From contig JAEZDP010000027.1 of the NCBI GenBank assembly GCA_023418055.1, positions 1-63,634 on the forward strand: a DNA stretch of 63,634 nt, written 5' to 3'. A program made the position numbers and the translations under genes. Under the pieces are notes generated by a model. That model saw only the letters and a program-made list of their open reading frames with translations, did no database searches and was not told the DNA's origin. The first letter of the stretch is position 1. Each line of letters starts with the position of its first letter. Of the stretch, positions 8,457 through 17,802 are shown piece after piece. This DNA is from Acidobacteriota bacterium. GTDB lineage: Bacteria > Acidobacteriota > Vicinamibacteria > Vicinamibacterales > Vicinamibacteraceae.

Positions 8457-9761
8457 CTAGCGCGACGAACTGGAGACGGCCGTGGCGGGCGGGCCGGCAA
8501 ACACGCCCTTCCGCAGCGACGACAGGTAGGCCGACGGGCGACCCACGCCGCCCGTCATGCTGTCGTACGAAAAGAGCAGCACGCCGCTGAAGCCGGCGGC
8601 CCGCGCGGCGCTCACGCGCCTCGCCGCCTCGCTCGACGGGATGCGGTAGACCCCGATGCCAGGCCATACGGTGCCCGATGGATGCACCGACAGGTCCGCC
8701 AGTTGACGCTGGAACGTCGTGGCGCTCGTCGTGTACATCATCGGGCAGACGGCGTCGATGAGGCCCGAGGCCAGCCACGCCGGCCAGTTCTGCATCTTGT
8801 ACCCGACCGCGTCGGCGGCGTCGGGCCAGACGGCCGTCGTGATGCGGGCGTTGGGACGCGCGGCGCGCACCGTGGCGCGCACCCGCTCGACGAGGGTGGT
8901 CAGACGGCCCTGCCGGAAGGCGAGCCAGCGCTGTGGGAACGCATCGGTGTAGAGGAGCGGCTCACGCGCCAGCCGCGCGTCGAACCGGGCGACATCGGCG
9001 GGGGGCAGGTCGGACACCACCGACGCCCGGAACGCGTCGAGCGCGGCGCGGCTGTAGTCGAAGTCTGACGCCGGATACCTGATGTAGTCGAGATGCACAC
9101 CGTCGAGTGGGTATCGTTCCGTCAGATGGCGCATGACGGCCACCACGTGGTCCTGCGCGGCATCCGGGATGGGCGAGGTGTAGAGCCCCTCGACGCGGTT
9201 GACGTGGCGCTGGCTCCAGGCCGCGAGGCGCGTCACGTAAGCAGGCGCTGACGGGTTCATCCGCAGCAGCGCAGGCGCCAGCTCCCGCGGCACCATCAGC
9301 CACTCGGGATGGCTGCGCACCACGTGGCCGGCGGCGCGCGGCAGATCGGTGGACCCCGCCACCAGGTTGACGTTGACCCAGGCGTGCACCTCGAGGCCGT
9401 GGGCATGCGCCCGCTGCAGCAGGAGCGCGAGCGGATCGAAGTCGGCCGGCTGCGGCCCGAGCAGCACGGCGCGTGGATCAGGGCCGCCGGCGTAGAAGGC
9501 ATCGCCGCGCCCGCGCACCTGCACGAAGATCGCCGTCATCCCGTGCCGCGCCGCGTCGTCGACCACCTGCACGACCTTCTGCGGTGTGGTCATCCAGCTG
9601 CGCGTGACCCACAGGCCGCGCAGCTCGAAGGCCGCGGTCGCCCGTGGCGGCGCAGCCGCCAGCTCGCCATGCACCGCACTCTCGAGCGGCATGGCCAGCG
9701 CGACGATGGCGGCAACAATCCAGGCGAACACGGCGGGCAACGAGCGGCGGAAGAGGGACAT
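8457..9761 (-). CDS. secreted GHL10-family glycosidase (DUF187; YngK/DigH-like)
   Basis: A 434-residue protein with an N-terminal hydrophobic signal segment (about residues 8-30) followed by a glycosyl-hydrolase-like 10 (PF02638) TIM-barrel domain. Family features include ELRGLWVT near the domain start, AWVNVNL, and the segment DGVHLDYIRYP. E. coli DigH (YddW) of this family cuts peptidoglycan glycan strands that have lost their peptides. Here the gene is paired with an MFS permease and is divergent from a GlcNAc/MurNAc-type kinase, which supports a cell-wall glycan role. The start at 9761 is chosen for the signal peptide; the longer frame to 9821 would overlap the divergent kinase start. Confidence 0.82.
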   Translation of the reverse strand: MSLFRRSLPAVFAWIVAAIVALAMPLESAVHGELAAAPPRATAAFELRGLWVTRSWMTTPQKVVQVVDDAARHGMTAIFVQVRGRGDAFYAGGPDPRAVLLGPQPADFDPLALLLQRAHAHGLEVHAWVNVNLVAGSTDLPRAAGHVVRSHPEWLMVPRELAPALLRMNPSAPAYVTRLAAWSQRHVNRVEGLYTSPIPDAAQDHVVAVMRHLTERYPLDGVHLDYIRYPASDFDYSRAALDAFRASVVSDLPPADVARFDARLAREPLLYTDAFPQRWLAFRQGRLTTLVERVRATVRAARPNARITTAVWPDAADAVGYKMQNWPAWLASGLIDAVCPMMYTTSATTFQRQLADLSVHPSGTVWPGIGVYRIPSSEAARRVSAARAAGFSGVLLFSYDSMTGGVGRPSAYLSSLRKGVFAGPPATAVSSSSR

Positions 9762-9819
9762 GGAACGGAGTGGGTGCGCAACAGGAACGCGCGCGTCCGC
9801 AGTATACTTCGCCCGCAGC
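9762..9819. promoter_or_regulatory. divergent promoter region, with -10 box for the kinase
   Basis: Only 58 bases separate the divergent glycosidase and kinase genes. On the plus strand TATACT (9803-9808) is a near-consensus -10 element lying eleven bases before the kinase ATG, so the kinase mRNA probably starts within a few bases of its start codon. No ribosome-binding site is visible in front of either gene. A clear -35 was not found. Confidence 0.5.
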
Positions 9820-10782
9820 ATGACCGGCCCCTCCCGCGCGCCCTACGTCATCGGCATCGACGCCGGTGGCACCAAGACCGAAGCCCTGCTGGCCGATGCT
9901 GACGGCACGGTGCTGGCGCGGGCGCGCCGCGGCGGCGCCAACCTCGCGGCCCACGGCGAACTCGCCGTGGAGAAGACGCTGCACGAACTCATCGACGAGA
10001 CCCTTGGCGAACGCGACGTGCGCGTCGCGGCCATCTGTCTCGGCATCGCCGGATCGGATCGCGAAGAAGACGCTGTCGTGATTCGCGGGATCATGCGGCG
10101 CATCGGTGCGCGCGCGCGCGTCGTCGTCACCAACGACGCGCTGATTGCGCTGGTGGCCGGCGCAGGCATGGGCACGGGCGTCGTGGTCATCGCCGGGACC
10201 GGGTCGATCGCCTATGGCGTCAATGCGCGCAACGAGGCCGCGCGAGCCGGGGGTTGGGGCTACATCCTGGCCGACGAAGGCAGCGGCTACTGGCTCGGGC
10301 GGCAGGCCCTGCGTGCCGTGGTCCGAGCCGCCGACGGACGCGGGCCGGCGACGGCGCTCACGCCGCTCATCCTCGACTTCTTCAAGGTGAGTCGTCCGCA
10401 GGCGCTCGTCCGCGAGGTGTATCGGCACTACCTGAAGCCGAGCGACATCGCGCGCTGCGCGCGGGCCGTCGAGCAGGCACGCGAGGCCGGCGACCCGGTC
10501 GCGATCGAAATCGCCACGCTGGCGGCCGACGAACTGATGGCTGCCGCTCGATCCGTCATCCTGCAGCTCGACCTGGCGAGCAGCAGTTTTCCCGTCGTGC
10601 TCGCCGGTGGCGCCTTTCTCGCGGTACCGTGGCTGCAGACGACGCTGATGTCACGGCTGCCCGAGGTCGCTCCCGGCTGCCGTGTGGCTCTGCTTTCCGA
10701 GGACCCCGCCCTCGGCGCCGTGCGGCTCGCACTCGCCGAAGCGCAAGGGGGAGCGACCCTCCCGGCCTACCGACACTCGTGA
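9820..10782 (+). CDS. BadF/BadG-type amino-sugar kinase (GlcNAc kinase or MurK-like)
   Basis: A 320-residue sugar kinase of the BadF/BadG/BcrA/BcrD ATPase family. The phosphate-1 loop is IDAGGTKT (13-20), the second phosphate motif is IAGTGS, and the GWGYILADEGSGYW segment is typical of N-acetylglucosamine kinases. Clostridial MurK, which phosphorylates both MurNAc and GlcNAc, belongs to this family and is encoded beside murQ, as here. The enzyme would therefore phosphorylate imported GlcNAc and/or MurNAc at C6. The start at 9820 is set by the -10 box just before it and by the N-terminal strand YVIGIDAGGT. Its stop overlaps the nagB start as GTGA. Confidence 0.85.
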   Translation: MTGPSRAPYVIGIDAGGTKTEALLADADGTVLARARRGGANLAAHGELAVEKTLHELIDETLGERDVRVAAICLGIAGSDREEDAVVIRGIMRRIGARARVVVTNDALIALVAGAGMGTGVVVIAGTGSIAYGVNARNEAARAGGWGYILADEGSGYWLGRQALRAVVRAADGRGPATALTPLILDFFKVSRPQALVREVYRHYLKPSDIARCARAVEQAREAGDPVAIEIATLAADELMAAARSVILQLDLASSSFPVVLAGGAFLAVPWLQTTLMSRLPEVAPGCRVALLSEDPALGAVRLALAEAQGGATLPAYRHS

Positions 10783-11510
10783 TTGTTTCCCTGTGTGCCC
10801 ATTCCGAGGCGGTCAGCGAACTGGCTGCCGCGCGTGTTGCCGACCTGCTCACGGCGCATCCGGCCGCCGTTCTCGGTCTGCCGACCGGGCGGACGCCCAT
10901 CGACATGTACGCCGAACTGGTGGCGCGCCACCACGAGGCCGGCCTCGACTTCTCGTCGGCCACCACGTTCAATCTGGACGAGTTCGTGGGCATCGGCGTG
11001 GACCACCCGGGCAGCTATCACGCCTACATGGCCGACCACCTGTTCTCGAAGGTCAACGTGACGCCCGCGCGCGTGCACCTGCCCAACGGCCTCGCCCCCG
11101 ACCTCGACCTCGAGTGCGAGCGGTACGAAGTGGCCATCGCGGATGCCGGTGGTCTCGACCTGCAGGTGCTCGGCATCGGCGCCAACGGCCACATCGGCTT
11201 CAACGAACCGGCCGACGGCCTCAGCGCGCGCACCCACCGGGTCACGCTGCTGGAGGAGTCGCGCGAGGGCAATGCGGTGTTTTTCGGCGGTGACCCGGCA
11301 CAGGTGCCGGCCGAAGCGCTGTCGATGGGGATGGGCACCATCCTGAAGGCACGGCGCGTGCTGCTCCTGGCCACCGGCGCCGGCAAGCGCGACGCCATCG
11401 AAGCCGCGGTGCGCGGGCCGGTGACGACACGCGTGCCCGCCTCGTTCCTGCAGCTGCACCCGTCTGTCGAGATCCTGTGCGACGCGGAGGCGGCGGCCGG
11501 TCTCCGCTAG
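10779..11510 (+). CDS. nagB: glucosamine-6-phosphate deaminase NagB
   Basis: A 243-residue enzyme that converts glucosamine-6-phosphate to fructose-6-phosphate and ammonia, feeding amino sugars into glycolysis. Motifs are the phosphate loop LGLPTGRTP (32-40), TFNLDEFVG with Asp67, and GIGANGHIGFNEP with His138, close to the monomeric B. subtilis type. The start is a GTG overlapping the kinase stop (GTGA), since no in-frame ATG lies near it. The deacetylase NagA, needed between the kinase and this enzyme, is not in the window. Confidence 0.93.
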   Translation: MIVSLCAHSEAVSELAAARVADLLTAHPAAVLGLPTGRTPIDMYAELVARHHEAGLDFSSATTFNLDEFVGIGVDHPGSYHAYMADHLFSKVNVTPARVHLPNGLAPDLDLECERYEVAIADAGGLDLQVLGIGANGHIGFNEPADGLSARTHRVTLLEESREGNAVFFGGDPAQVPAEALSMGMGTILKARRVLLLATGAGKRDAIEAAVRGPVTTRVPASFLQLHPSVEILCDAEAAAGLR

Positions 11511-11544
11511 AAGCGTCGGCAGCCGTGGCGCCGAACGCCAGGCG

Positions 11545-12498
11545 TCAGGGCTGCGGCGGCAGGCCGAGCAGCTCGCGCAACCGCGGCGAGACGTCCTCAC
11601 CGACCGCTTCGCGGATCGAGTCGTGCGACTTGCGCAGGCGCGTGAGGGCCTTGGACAGCGGCAGGCCCGTCTTGTGCATCACGATGGCGGCCTTGACGTC
11701 GTTGCGGGCCGCCTTCAGCAGCTTGCTGGCGGCCTCGTATTCGAGGCCGGTGGCCATGGCGATGATGCGGCGGCCGCGGTCCTTCAGCTTCTCGTTGGTC
11801 GTCTGGACGTCCACCATCAGGTTCCCGTAGGTCTTGCCCGTCCGGACCATGGCGATGGTGGTGAGCATGTTCAGCACCATCTTGGTGGCCGTGCCGGCCT
11901 TGAGCCGCGTGGAGCCGGTGAGAATCTCCGGCCCCACATCCGGCGCGATGAGCAGGTCGACGAAGTTCTGCAACTCGTTGCCCGGCCAGCAGGTGACGAA
12001 GATGATGCGCAGGCCGGCCTTGCGCGCCCTCGTGAGCGCGCCGCGCACGAAGGGCGTGACGCCGCTGGCCGAGATGCCGATGACGACGTCCCGCTTCTGC
12101 GGGCGGATGCGCGCCACCGCGCGCGAGCCCTCCTCGTAGTCGTCTTCCACGCCCTCCTTGGGCATGAACACGGCGTCCTTGCCGCCGGCCATGATCGCCC
12201 GCACCCGCGTCGGCGAGACGCCGAAGGTGGGCGGCATCTCTGCGGCCTCGACGACGCCGAGCCGTCCGCTCGTACCGGCGCCCACGAAGATGAGTCGCCC
12301 GTCCTTGCGCAGCGACTCCGCAATCATCTGCACGCCATTGGCGATGCGCTCACGCTCGCGATGGACGGCGGCCACCACCTTCTTGTCTTCGGCGACCATG
12401 AGGTCGACGATGTCGGCGACGGGGGCCTTGTCGAGATCGAGGCTGTTGGGGTTGATGGCTTCGGTGGGGAGGGACTCCCACTTGGACGCGCGTGGCAT
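11545..12498 (-). CDS. murQ: N-acetylmuramic acid 6-phosphate etherase MurQ
   Basis: A 317-residue SIS-domain enzyme that removes D-lactate from MurNAc-6-phosphate to give GlcNAc-6-phosphate, a dedicated peptidoglycan recycling step. The substrate loop GAGTSGRLG (73-81) is followed by AAEMPPTFG carrying the catalytic Glu87, and a second SIS motif is GISASGVTPF. The start at 12498 gives the usual family N-terminus (SLPTEAINPNS); a longer TTG-initiated frame to 12567 is less likely. It is convergent with nagB, 34 bases apart. With the kinase and NagB it completes the route from MurNAc to fructose-6-phosphate, except for NagA. Confidence 0.95.
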   Translation of the reverse strand: MPRASKWESLPTEAINPNSLDLDKAPVADIVDLMVAEDKKVVAAVHRERERIANGVQMIAESLRKDGRLIFVGAGTSGRLGVVEAAEMPPTFGVSPTRVRAIMAGGKDAVFMPKEGVEDDYEEGSRAVARIRPQKRDVVIGISASGVTPFVRGALTRARKAGLRIIFVTCWPGNELQNFVDLLIAPDVGPEILTGSTRLKAGTATKMVLNMLTTIAMVRTGKTYGNLMVDVQTTNEKLKDRGRRIIAMATGLEYEAASKLLKAARNDVKAAIVMHKTGLPLSKALTRLRKSHDSIREAVGEDVSPRLRELLGLPPQP

Positions 12499-12643
12499 GG
12501 AGGCACTCGTATTGCCGCCGGGGTGCGGCAAGCTCCGCAGCGTAGCGCGCCCCTCCGGCCGTGTCAACGCGCGGCAAGCCGGCAGGGGCGACCTCCACCA
12601 TCGCCCAGAAACGCCCGCGCGTCGGTCGACGTAGTGGAAGGGC

Positions 12644-12649
12644 TAGAAT
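12644..12649 (+). promoter_or_regulatory. candidate -10 box of the MoxR operon
   Basis: TAGAAT lies 33 bases before the GTG start of the MoxR gene in the gap after the divergent murQ. A weak GTCGGT lies 17 bases further upstream. It is the only AT-rich hexamer of this type in the gap. Confidence 0.35.
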
Positions 12650-12682
12650 GCGCTACGTGCCCCAGCTTCGAGACTCTCGCGC

Positions 12683-13684
12683 GTGACCCGCGACGCCCGT
12701 TCCACCCCCTCAATCGATGACGCGGCAGCCCTCGGCCAGCGACTCGAAGACGAGTTCGCGCGCACCATCGTGGGACAACGCCGCGTCATCCGCGAGATCC
12801 TCATCACCTTCTTCGCGGGGGGCCACTGCCTGCTGCGCGGCGTGCCCGGCCTGGCCAAGACGCTCATCATCAAGACGCTCGCCCGGTCGGTGGACCTGTC
12901 GTTCAACCGCATTCAGTTCACGCCCGACCTCATGCCCTCCGACATCGTCGGGGCCGAGGTGATCGAAGAGGACCGGTCGACGGGGCGGCGCGAAATCCGG
13001 TTCATGCGCGGACCCGTCTTTGCGCACATCCTGCTGGCCGACGAGATCAACCGTACGCCCCCGCGGACGCAAGCCGCGCTGCTCGAGGCGATGCAGGAGC
13101 GTCAGGTGACCGTTGGCGGCGTGCGGTACGAACTTCCCGCGCCGCAGTTCGTGCTCGCCACGCAGAACCCGATCGAGCAGGAAGGCACCTACGCGCTGCC
13201 CGAGGCGCAACTCGACCGCTTCCTGCTCAATGTCGTCATCGGCTACCCGTCGGCCAGTGAGGAGCGCGACATGCTGCTGCAGACGACCTCGGTGCATACC
13301 GCCGCGCCGCAGGTCGTGGCCACGGGCGACGACATCCTGGCCGTGCACCACCTGGTGCGTGAAGTGCCGGTGGCCGCCAACGTGGTGGACTACGCCACGC
13401 GTCTCGTGCGCGCGACACGGCCCGGCGAGCCGGAGGCGGCCGACGTGGTGCGGCAGTACGTGCGATGGGGTGCGGGGCCGCGCGCCGGCCAGGCGCTGCT
13501 GCTGTGCGGCAAGGCGCGCGCGCTGCTCGAGGGCCGTGCCACGGTGTCGCTCGACGACATCCGCGCGTTGGCTTTGCCCGTCCTGCGCCATCGCGTGCTC
13601 GTGAACTTCCAGGCGGAAGCCGAAGGCCTCTCGCCCGACGATGTGGTCGTCCGGCTGCTCGAGGCGGTGCCGTCGGCCATCTGA
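12683..13684 (+). CDS. MoxR-family AAA+ ATPase
   Basis: A 333-residue AAA+ ATPase of the MoxR group, chaperone-like proteins that usually act with VWA-domain partners. Walker A is GVPGLAKT (53-60) and Walker B is ILLADE (116-121), followed by INRTPPRTQAAL and the sensor ATQNPIEQEGTY. The start is a GTG at 12683; an ATG at 12648 is out of frame and closes quickly. The DUF58 gene follows after eight bases, giving the standard MoxR-DUF58-Bat order. The target process is unknown; related systems affect metal insertion, stress resistance or envelope integrity. Confidence 0.92.
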   Translation: MTRDARSTPSIDDAAALGQRLEDEFARTIVGQRRVIREILITFFAGGHCLLRGVPGLAKTLIIKTLARSVDLSFNRIQFTPDLMPSDIVGAEVIEEDRSTGRREIRFMRGPVFAHILLADEINRTPPRTQAALLEAMQERQVTVGGVRYELPAPQFVLATQNPIEQEGTYALPEAQLDRFLLNVVIGYPSASEERDMLLQTTSVHTAAPQVVATGDDILAVHHLVREVPVAANVVDYATRLVRATRPGEPEAADVVRQYVRWGAGPRAGQALLLCGKARALLEGRATVSLDDIRALALPVLRHRVLVNFQAEAEGLSPDDVVVRLLEAVPSAI

Positions 13685-13692
13685 AGGGCAAG

Positions 13693-14586
13693 ATGCTGAG
13701 GCTCGATCCCGCGCTGCTGTCGCGACTGGCCGACCTCGAACTGGCGGCCCGGCTCATCGTCGAAGGGGCGCGCCTGGGATCGCATCGCAGTCCGTACATG
13801 GGCACCGGCGCCGAGTTCCAGCAGATGCGCGCGTACCTGCCCGGCGACGACCTCAAACATCTCGACTGGAAGCACTACGCGCGCACCGACCGCCTCTTCA
13901 CGCGCGTGTTCCGGGAGACGACGGAGTGGCCGGTGATGCTGGCGCTCGACACCAGCCGGTCGATGGCCTTTGCCGATGGCCAGGGGGTGACGAAGCTGCG
14001 GACCGCCGTGTTACTGGCCGCGGCGTTGTCGTACGTCCTCCTCCAACAAGGCGAGGCCGTGGGGTTGGTGACGCACGACGACCAGGTGCGCGTGGTGCTG
14101 CCGGCACGCACCGGCCGGCCACACCTGGCGCGGCTGCTGGGCACCCTGCAGCATGTGGAGGCCGGAGGGGCGACGGACCTGGCCGGCACTGTGCGGCGCG
14201 CCGCGCTGCGCCTGGGGCGCCGCGGCTTCGTCGTGTTGCTGTCGGACCTGTACGACGAGAGCGGGTGGCAGGCCGCCATGCGGGAAGTGCACCGGATGGG
14301 GCACGAGGTGGCGCTGCTGCACGTGCTGACGCCGGAGGAGCGCGCGCTGCCTGCTGACGGGGATGTCGAGTTCATCGACCTCGAGTCGGACGAGCGTCTC
14401 GTGGCCTCCGCCGCGCGTGTCAAGTCGGCCTACGACGACGGCGTCGCGCGCTTCGTCGAAGCGCAGCGCGCCTGCGCCGCAGCCGAGGGGATGGCCTACG
14501 TGGATGCGTCGACCGATCGGCCGCCCGACGAAGTGCTGCAGATGTTCTCGCGACATCGCGCGCAGCTTGGAGGACACGCGCGGTGA
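13693..14586 (+). CDS. DUF58 domain protein with VWA-like fold
   Basis: A 297-residue soluble protein. The DUF58 signature is GDDLKHLDWKHYARTDRLF (51-69), followed by a VWA-type metal site with DTSRS at 86-90. Such proteins partner with MoxR ATPases. The start ATG at 13693 follows the MoxR stop by eight bases with GAAGGG just upstream. The stop overlaps the next gene as GTGA (14583-14586), so the two are translationally coupled. Confidence 0.9.
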   Translation: MLRLDPALLSRLADLELAARLIVEGARLGSHRSPYMGTGAEFQQMRAYLPGDDLKHLDWKHYARTDRLFTRVFRETTEWPVMLALDTSRSMAFADGQGVTKLRTAVLLAAALSYVLLQQGEAVGLVTHDDQVRVVLPARTGRPHLARLLGTLQHVEAGGATDLAGTVRRAALRLGRRGFVVLLSDLYDESGWQAAMREVHRMGHEVALLHVLTPEERALPADGDVEFIDLESDERLVASAARVKSAYDDGVARFVEAQRACAAAEGMAYVDASTDRPPDEVLQMFSRHRAQLGGHAR

Positions 14587-15776
14587 GATGGGCGCTGCCT
14601 GCGGCCGGACTGCTGGCGTTGGGCATCCTGGCGCCTCTCGCGGCGCATCTGCTGTCACGCCGGCCGCCGAGACCGCTGCCGTTTCCAACCCTGCGCTTCC
14701 TGCAGGCGACCCCGACGTCGGCGCGCCGGCTTCGCACGCTGCACGACCGTGGCCTCTGGGCGTTGCGCACGCTGGTCGTGCTCGTCATCGCCGGTGCCGC
14801 TGCCGGCCCGACGTGGAACGGTGAGACACGGCGTGCCCGCTGGCAGCCGCCGCCCGTGCGAGCCGTCGTCGTCCCTCCGGACACGCCTGACGCCGGCCAG
14901 CGCGCAGGTGACCAGGGCGCCACGACCTACGCGTCGGGATCGGTGCGCGCGGGTGTGGCCGCGGCCCTCGCAGACCTCGCACGTCAGCAGGACGTGCCGC
15001 GCGAACTGGTGATTCGATGGGACGGCAGGCGCCGTGCGTTCGACGCGTTCGACCTCGCGGCGATTCCAGACGATGTCGGCGTGACGCTCGAGGTCGTGAC
15101 CACGTCGTCCGGTGCTGCCGACCATCCCACCGAGATGCCCATCGACGCGGCCGATGCCGATACCGCCGCACGAGACAGGGTGCGCGAGTCCGTTGCCGCC
15201 CACGTCGGACGTCCGATGCGCGTGTCGTGGCCTGGCGGGCCGATGCGGGAACGGTGGGAGCAGGATGCCGCGCCTCCCTCGAGCGAACTGGAAGGCCGGT
15301 ATCGCGCGCTGCGGCTCGATCCTCGGCTTGCCGACGCGGCCAGACGGTCCACGGTCGACCCGCGTGTGGCTGCACCGTCTGGACGTGAGCGTCTCGACCG
15401 CCGGCGGTTCGTGCCGCTCGCCCGTGATGCGTCAGGCGTGGTGCTGGCGTGGGGCGCCATGCTCGAGGACGACGCGTTGCTCGTGCTCGATGCGCGGGTG
15501 GCGGATCCGCTGTCGCTGTGGCTACTGCGCAGTGCGGCCGAGGTGTGGCACCAGGCCGACGGCACCGCCGCCGATGCGCGATGGCGCGACGACGAGGTGG
15601 CCGCCGCGCAGCGTGCGCCGGCGCCGACGGCCGTCAGCGACCTGCCAGGGGGCCTCGACACCCGACTGTGGTGGGCCGCGGCGTTGATGCTCGTGCTGCT
15701 CGAAGGCGTCCTGCGTCGGCGGCGCGATGCGGCAGAGCGCGCGCCCGAGGTCGGCGAGGTGCCAGATGCTGCCTGA
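14583..15776 (+). CDS. BatA-like membrane protein (aerotolerance regulator N-terminal domain)
   Basis: A 397-residue protein with a hydrophobic N-terminus (about residues 4-24), the motif FPTLRFLQA typical of the BatA N-terminal domain, a second helix (about 56-77) and a C-terminal helix (about 362-379) followed by an Arg-rich tail. The large middle part (about 80-360) would sit in the periplasm. No intact MIDAS motif of a VWA domain is visible, so it is a reduced or divergent BatA. It begins with GTG overlapping the DUF58 stop. Confidence 0.72.
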   Translation: MRWALPAAGLLALGILAPLAAHLLSRRPPRPLPFPTLRFLQATPTSARRLRTLHDRGLWALRTLVVLVIAGAAAGPTWNGETRRARWQPPPVRAVVVPPDTPDAGQRAGDQGATTYASGSVRAGVAAALADLARQQDVPRELVIRWDGRRRAFDAFDLAAIPDDVGVTLEVVTTSSGAADHPTEMPIDAADADTAARDRVRESVAAHVGRPMRVSWPGGPMRERWEQDAAPPSSELEGRYRALRLDPRLADAARRSTVDPRVAAPSGRERLDRRRFVPLARDASGVVLAWGAMLEDDALLVLDARVADPLSLWLLRSAAEVWHQADGTAADARWRDDEVAAAQRAPAPTAVSDLPGGLDTRLWWAAALMLVLLEGVLRRRRDAAERAPEVGEVPDAA

Positions 15777-17802
15777 CGGACCTGCTGCGACGAGCCCGGG
15801 CGGGGACGCCGCCGGCGACTGGCTGCGCACCTGGCGCGCCCGCACCTGGCGCTGGTGGCAGCTGCAGGTGTCGGCCGAAGCCTGCCTGTGGGGCATGGCC
15901 GCGGCGTTGGTGGCCGTGGCACTGCGTGTGCACGTGGGGCTGGCCGTGGCGATCGGACTCGCCGTCGGCCTGTGGCGCATGGTGGCTGGCACGCTGGCGC
16001 GAGACGTGCGGCGCATGCTGCTGGCCGTGGAAGCGAGTCGTCCCGACCTGCAGAACGCCCTCGTGGCGTGGCACGACATCGAGCGGGGCGTCCTGTCGGC
16101 TACGGCGCCCTTTCACGACAGGCTTGGCGTGCGGGCGCGAGACATCCTCGCCTCGGCGCCCCGGCCCGCCGCGCGACGGCCTGCCGAGTGGTGGAGCGCC
16201 GTGGTTGCGGTGGGGCTGGCCGCAGCGCTGGCATGGTGGCTGCCGCAACTGGCGACGAGGTCGTCCACCGAGGAACGTCGTACCGTCGCCGATCCCGGAG
16301 TGTCCGCCGCGAGGCCGGGTCCGCTCGAGGTGTCGTATGTCGTGACGCCGCCTGCCTACACAGGACGTCCGGCGGTCCATGTCGAGGATGCAGACGTCGT
16401 CGAGGCGCTGGCCGCCAGTGTGATTCGGGCCACCTATCTCGGGGCCACCTCCGGCACCATGGCTCGCTTCGGCGGGGAGACGATCGCACCGTCGTCCGAC
16501 GAGGCCGGCCTCGTCGTGTCATTCGATGCGCACACGTCGGGGCTCCTCACCCTGCAGGACTCCGACGGCACGCTCGTCCACACCACGGCCGTCCATGTCG
16601 TGCCTGACGCGGCGCCGACGGTGCGGATCACCGCGCCTGGGCAGGACCTGCGGGTGGCCGACGCGGCCCGCACGATCGATCTCGCCGTGACAGCCGCCGA
16701 CGACATCGGCCTGCGCAGCCTGCGCGTGCGCTACACGCGGGTGACCGGAAGCGGCGAGACGTTCGAGTTCGTCGACGGCGAACTGCCGCTGACGATCGCT
16801 CGCGACGATCCCCGAGCGTGGCGGGCACGGGCGCGGCTCGACCTGACGGCGCTCGAGATGGCCCCGGGCGACACCCTCGTCTACTACGCCCTTGCGCGCG
16901 ACGGCCGGCTCGATGCCGCAGGACTCGCCGAATCCGAGCGGTACCTGGTGGAGATCCCCCGTCCCGGCGACCTGGCGGGCGGCGATTTCAGCCTGCCCGA
17001 GCCCGAGAACCGCTACGCGCTGAGCCAGCGGATGGTGATTCTGTTGACGGAGCGTCTGCTCGAACGACGCAGCCGCATGGACCGTGACGAGTACGTGCGC
17101 GAGGCCCAGGCCCTGGCCGTGCAGCAGCGGCGTGTGCGGGCGGAGTTCGTGTTCCTGATGGGCGGCGATGTCGTGGACGAGGAGGAAGAAGCCGCCCACT
17201 CGCACGAGATCGAGGCGGGACGCCTCGACAACAGCGGGCAGCAGGAACTGCTCGAAGCCGTGCGGCAGATGGCCCAGGCCGAGCAGCGACTCACCGACGC
17301 CGATCTCGGGGAAGCGCTCCCTTACGAGTATCGCGCGCTGAACGCCCTGCAGGCGGCCTTCGGCAAGGCGCGCTACTTCATGCGGACCCTGCCGACGACC
17401 GTCGCGATCGACGTCACCAGGCGCGGCTCCGGCGACCTGCAATTGGCCGACCCCTCGTCCTGGCTGCGTGCCCCGGTGTCTCCTGATGCCGCGGCGAAGG
17501 CGCGTCAGGTGCTGGCGCAGCTTGCCCGTGTGTCCCCGCAGGCCGACGCAGCGTCCGTGCGCGAGTTGGCCGGGCCTCTCGTCGATGTCGACCCACAGTC
17601 GGGCGCGTGGCTCCAGGCGGTGCAACGCCTGGTCGACGCGTTCGCGAGCGGCACGCCCCTCTCGGCACGGCGCCAGGCCCTCGATACGACGGCCGCGACG
17701 CTGCGAGCGCGCGTGCTCGACGCCGCGCCGGCGCTAATGGACGTCCGCGGTGCGCGAGGACACGACGAGGCGCTCGTCCGCGAGGCGGGGGAGTCGCCGT
17801 GA
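15766..17802 (+). CDS. DUF4175-like membrane protein
   Basis: A 678-residue protein with two close hydrophobic helices near residues 40-82 and another near 145-163. The middle part contains the segment SYVVTPPAYTGRP and several beta-rich repeats (about 190-400), as in DUF4175-like proteins. The C-terminal third (about 415-650) is helical and charged, with an EEEE stretch near 470. The start at 15766 has GAGGTGCC just upstream and overlaps the BatA-like stop by eleven bases. It is normally the fourth member of MoxR-DUF58-Bat operons, probably a periplasmic partner anchored in the inner membrane. Confidence 0.7.
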   Translation: MLPDGPAATSPGGDAAGDWLRTWRARTWRWWQLQVSAEACLWGMAAALVAVALRVHVGLAVAIGLAVGLWRMVAGTLARDVRRMLLAVEASRPDLQNALVAWHDIERGVLSATAPFHDRLGVRARDILASAPRPAARRPAEWWSAVVAVGLAAALAWWLPQLATRSSTEERRTVADPGVSAARPGPLEVSYVVTPPAYTGRPAVHVEDADVVEALAASVIRATYLGATSGTMARFGGETIAPSSDEAGLVVSFDAHTSGLLTLQDSDGTLVHTTAVHVVPDAAPTVRITAPGQDLRVADAARTIDLAVTAADDIGLRSLRVRYTRVTGSGETFEFVDGELPLTIARDDPRAWRARARLDLTALEMAPGDTLVYYALARDGRLDAAGLAESERYLVEIPRPGDLAGGDFSLPEPENRYALSQRMVILLTERLLERRSRMDRDEYVREAQALAVQQRRVRAEFVFLMGGDVVDEEEEAAHSHEIEAGRLDNSGQQELLEAVRQMAQAEQRLTDADLGEALPYEYRALNALQAAFGKARYFMRTLPTTVAIDVTRRGSGDLQLADPSSWLRAPVSPDAAAKARQVLAQLARVSPQADAASVRELAGPLVDVDPQSGAWLQAVQRLVDAFASGTPLSARRQALDTTAATLRARVLDAAPALMDVRGARGHDEALVREAGESP

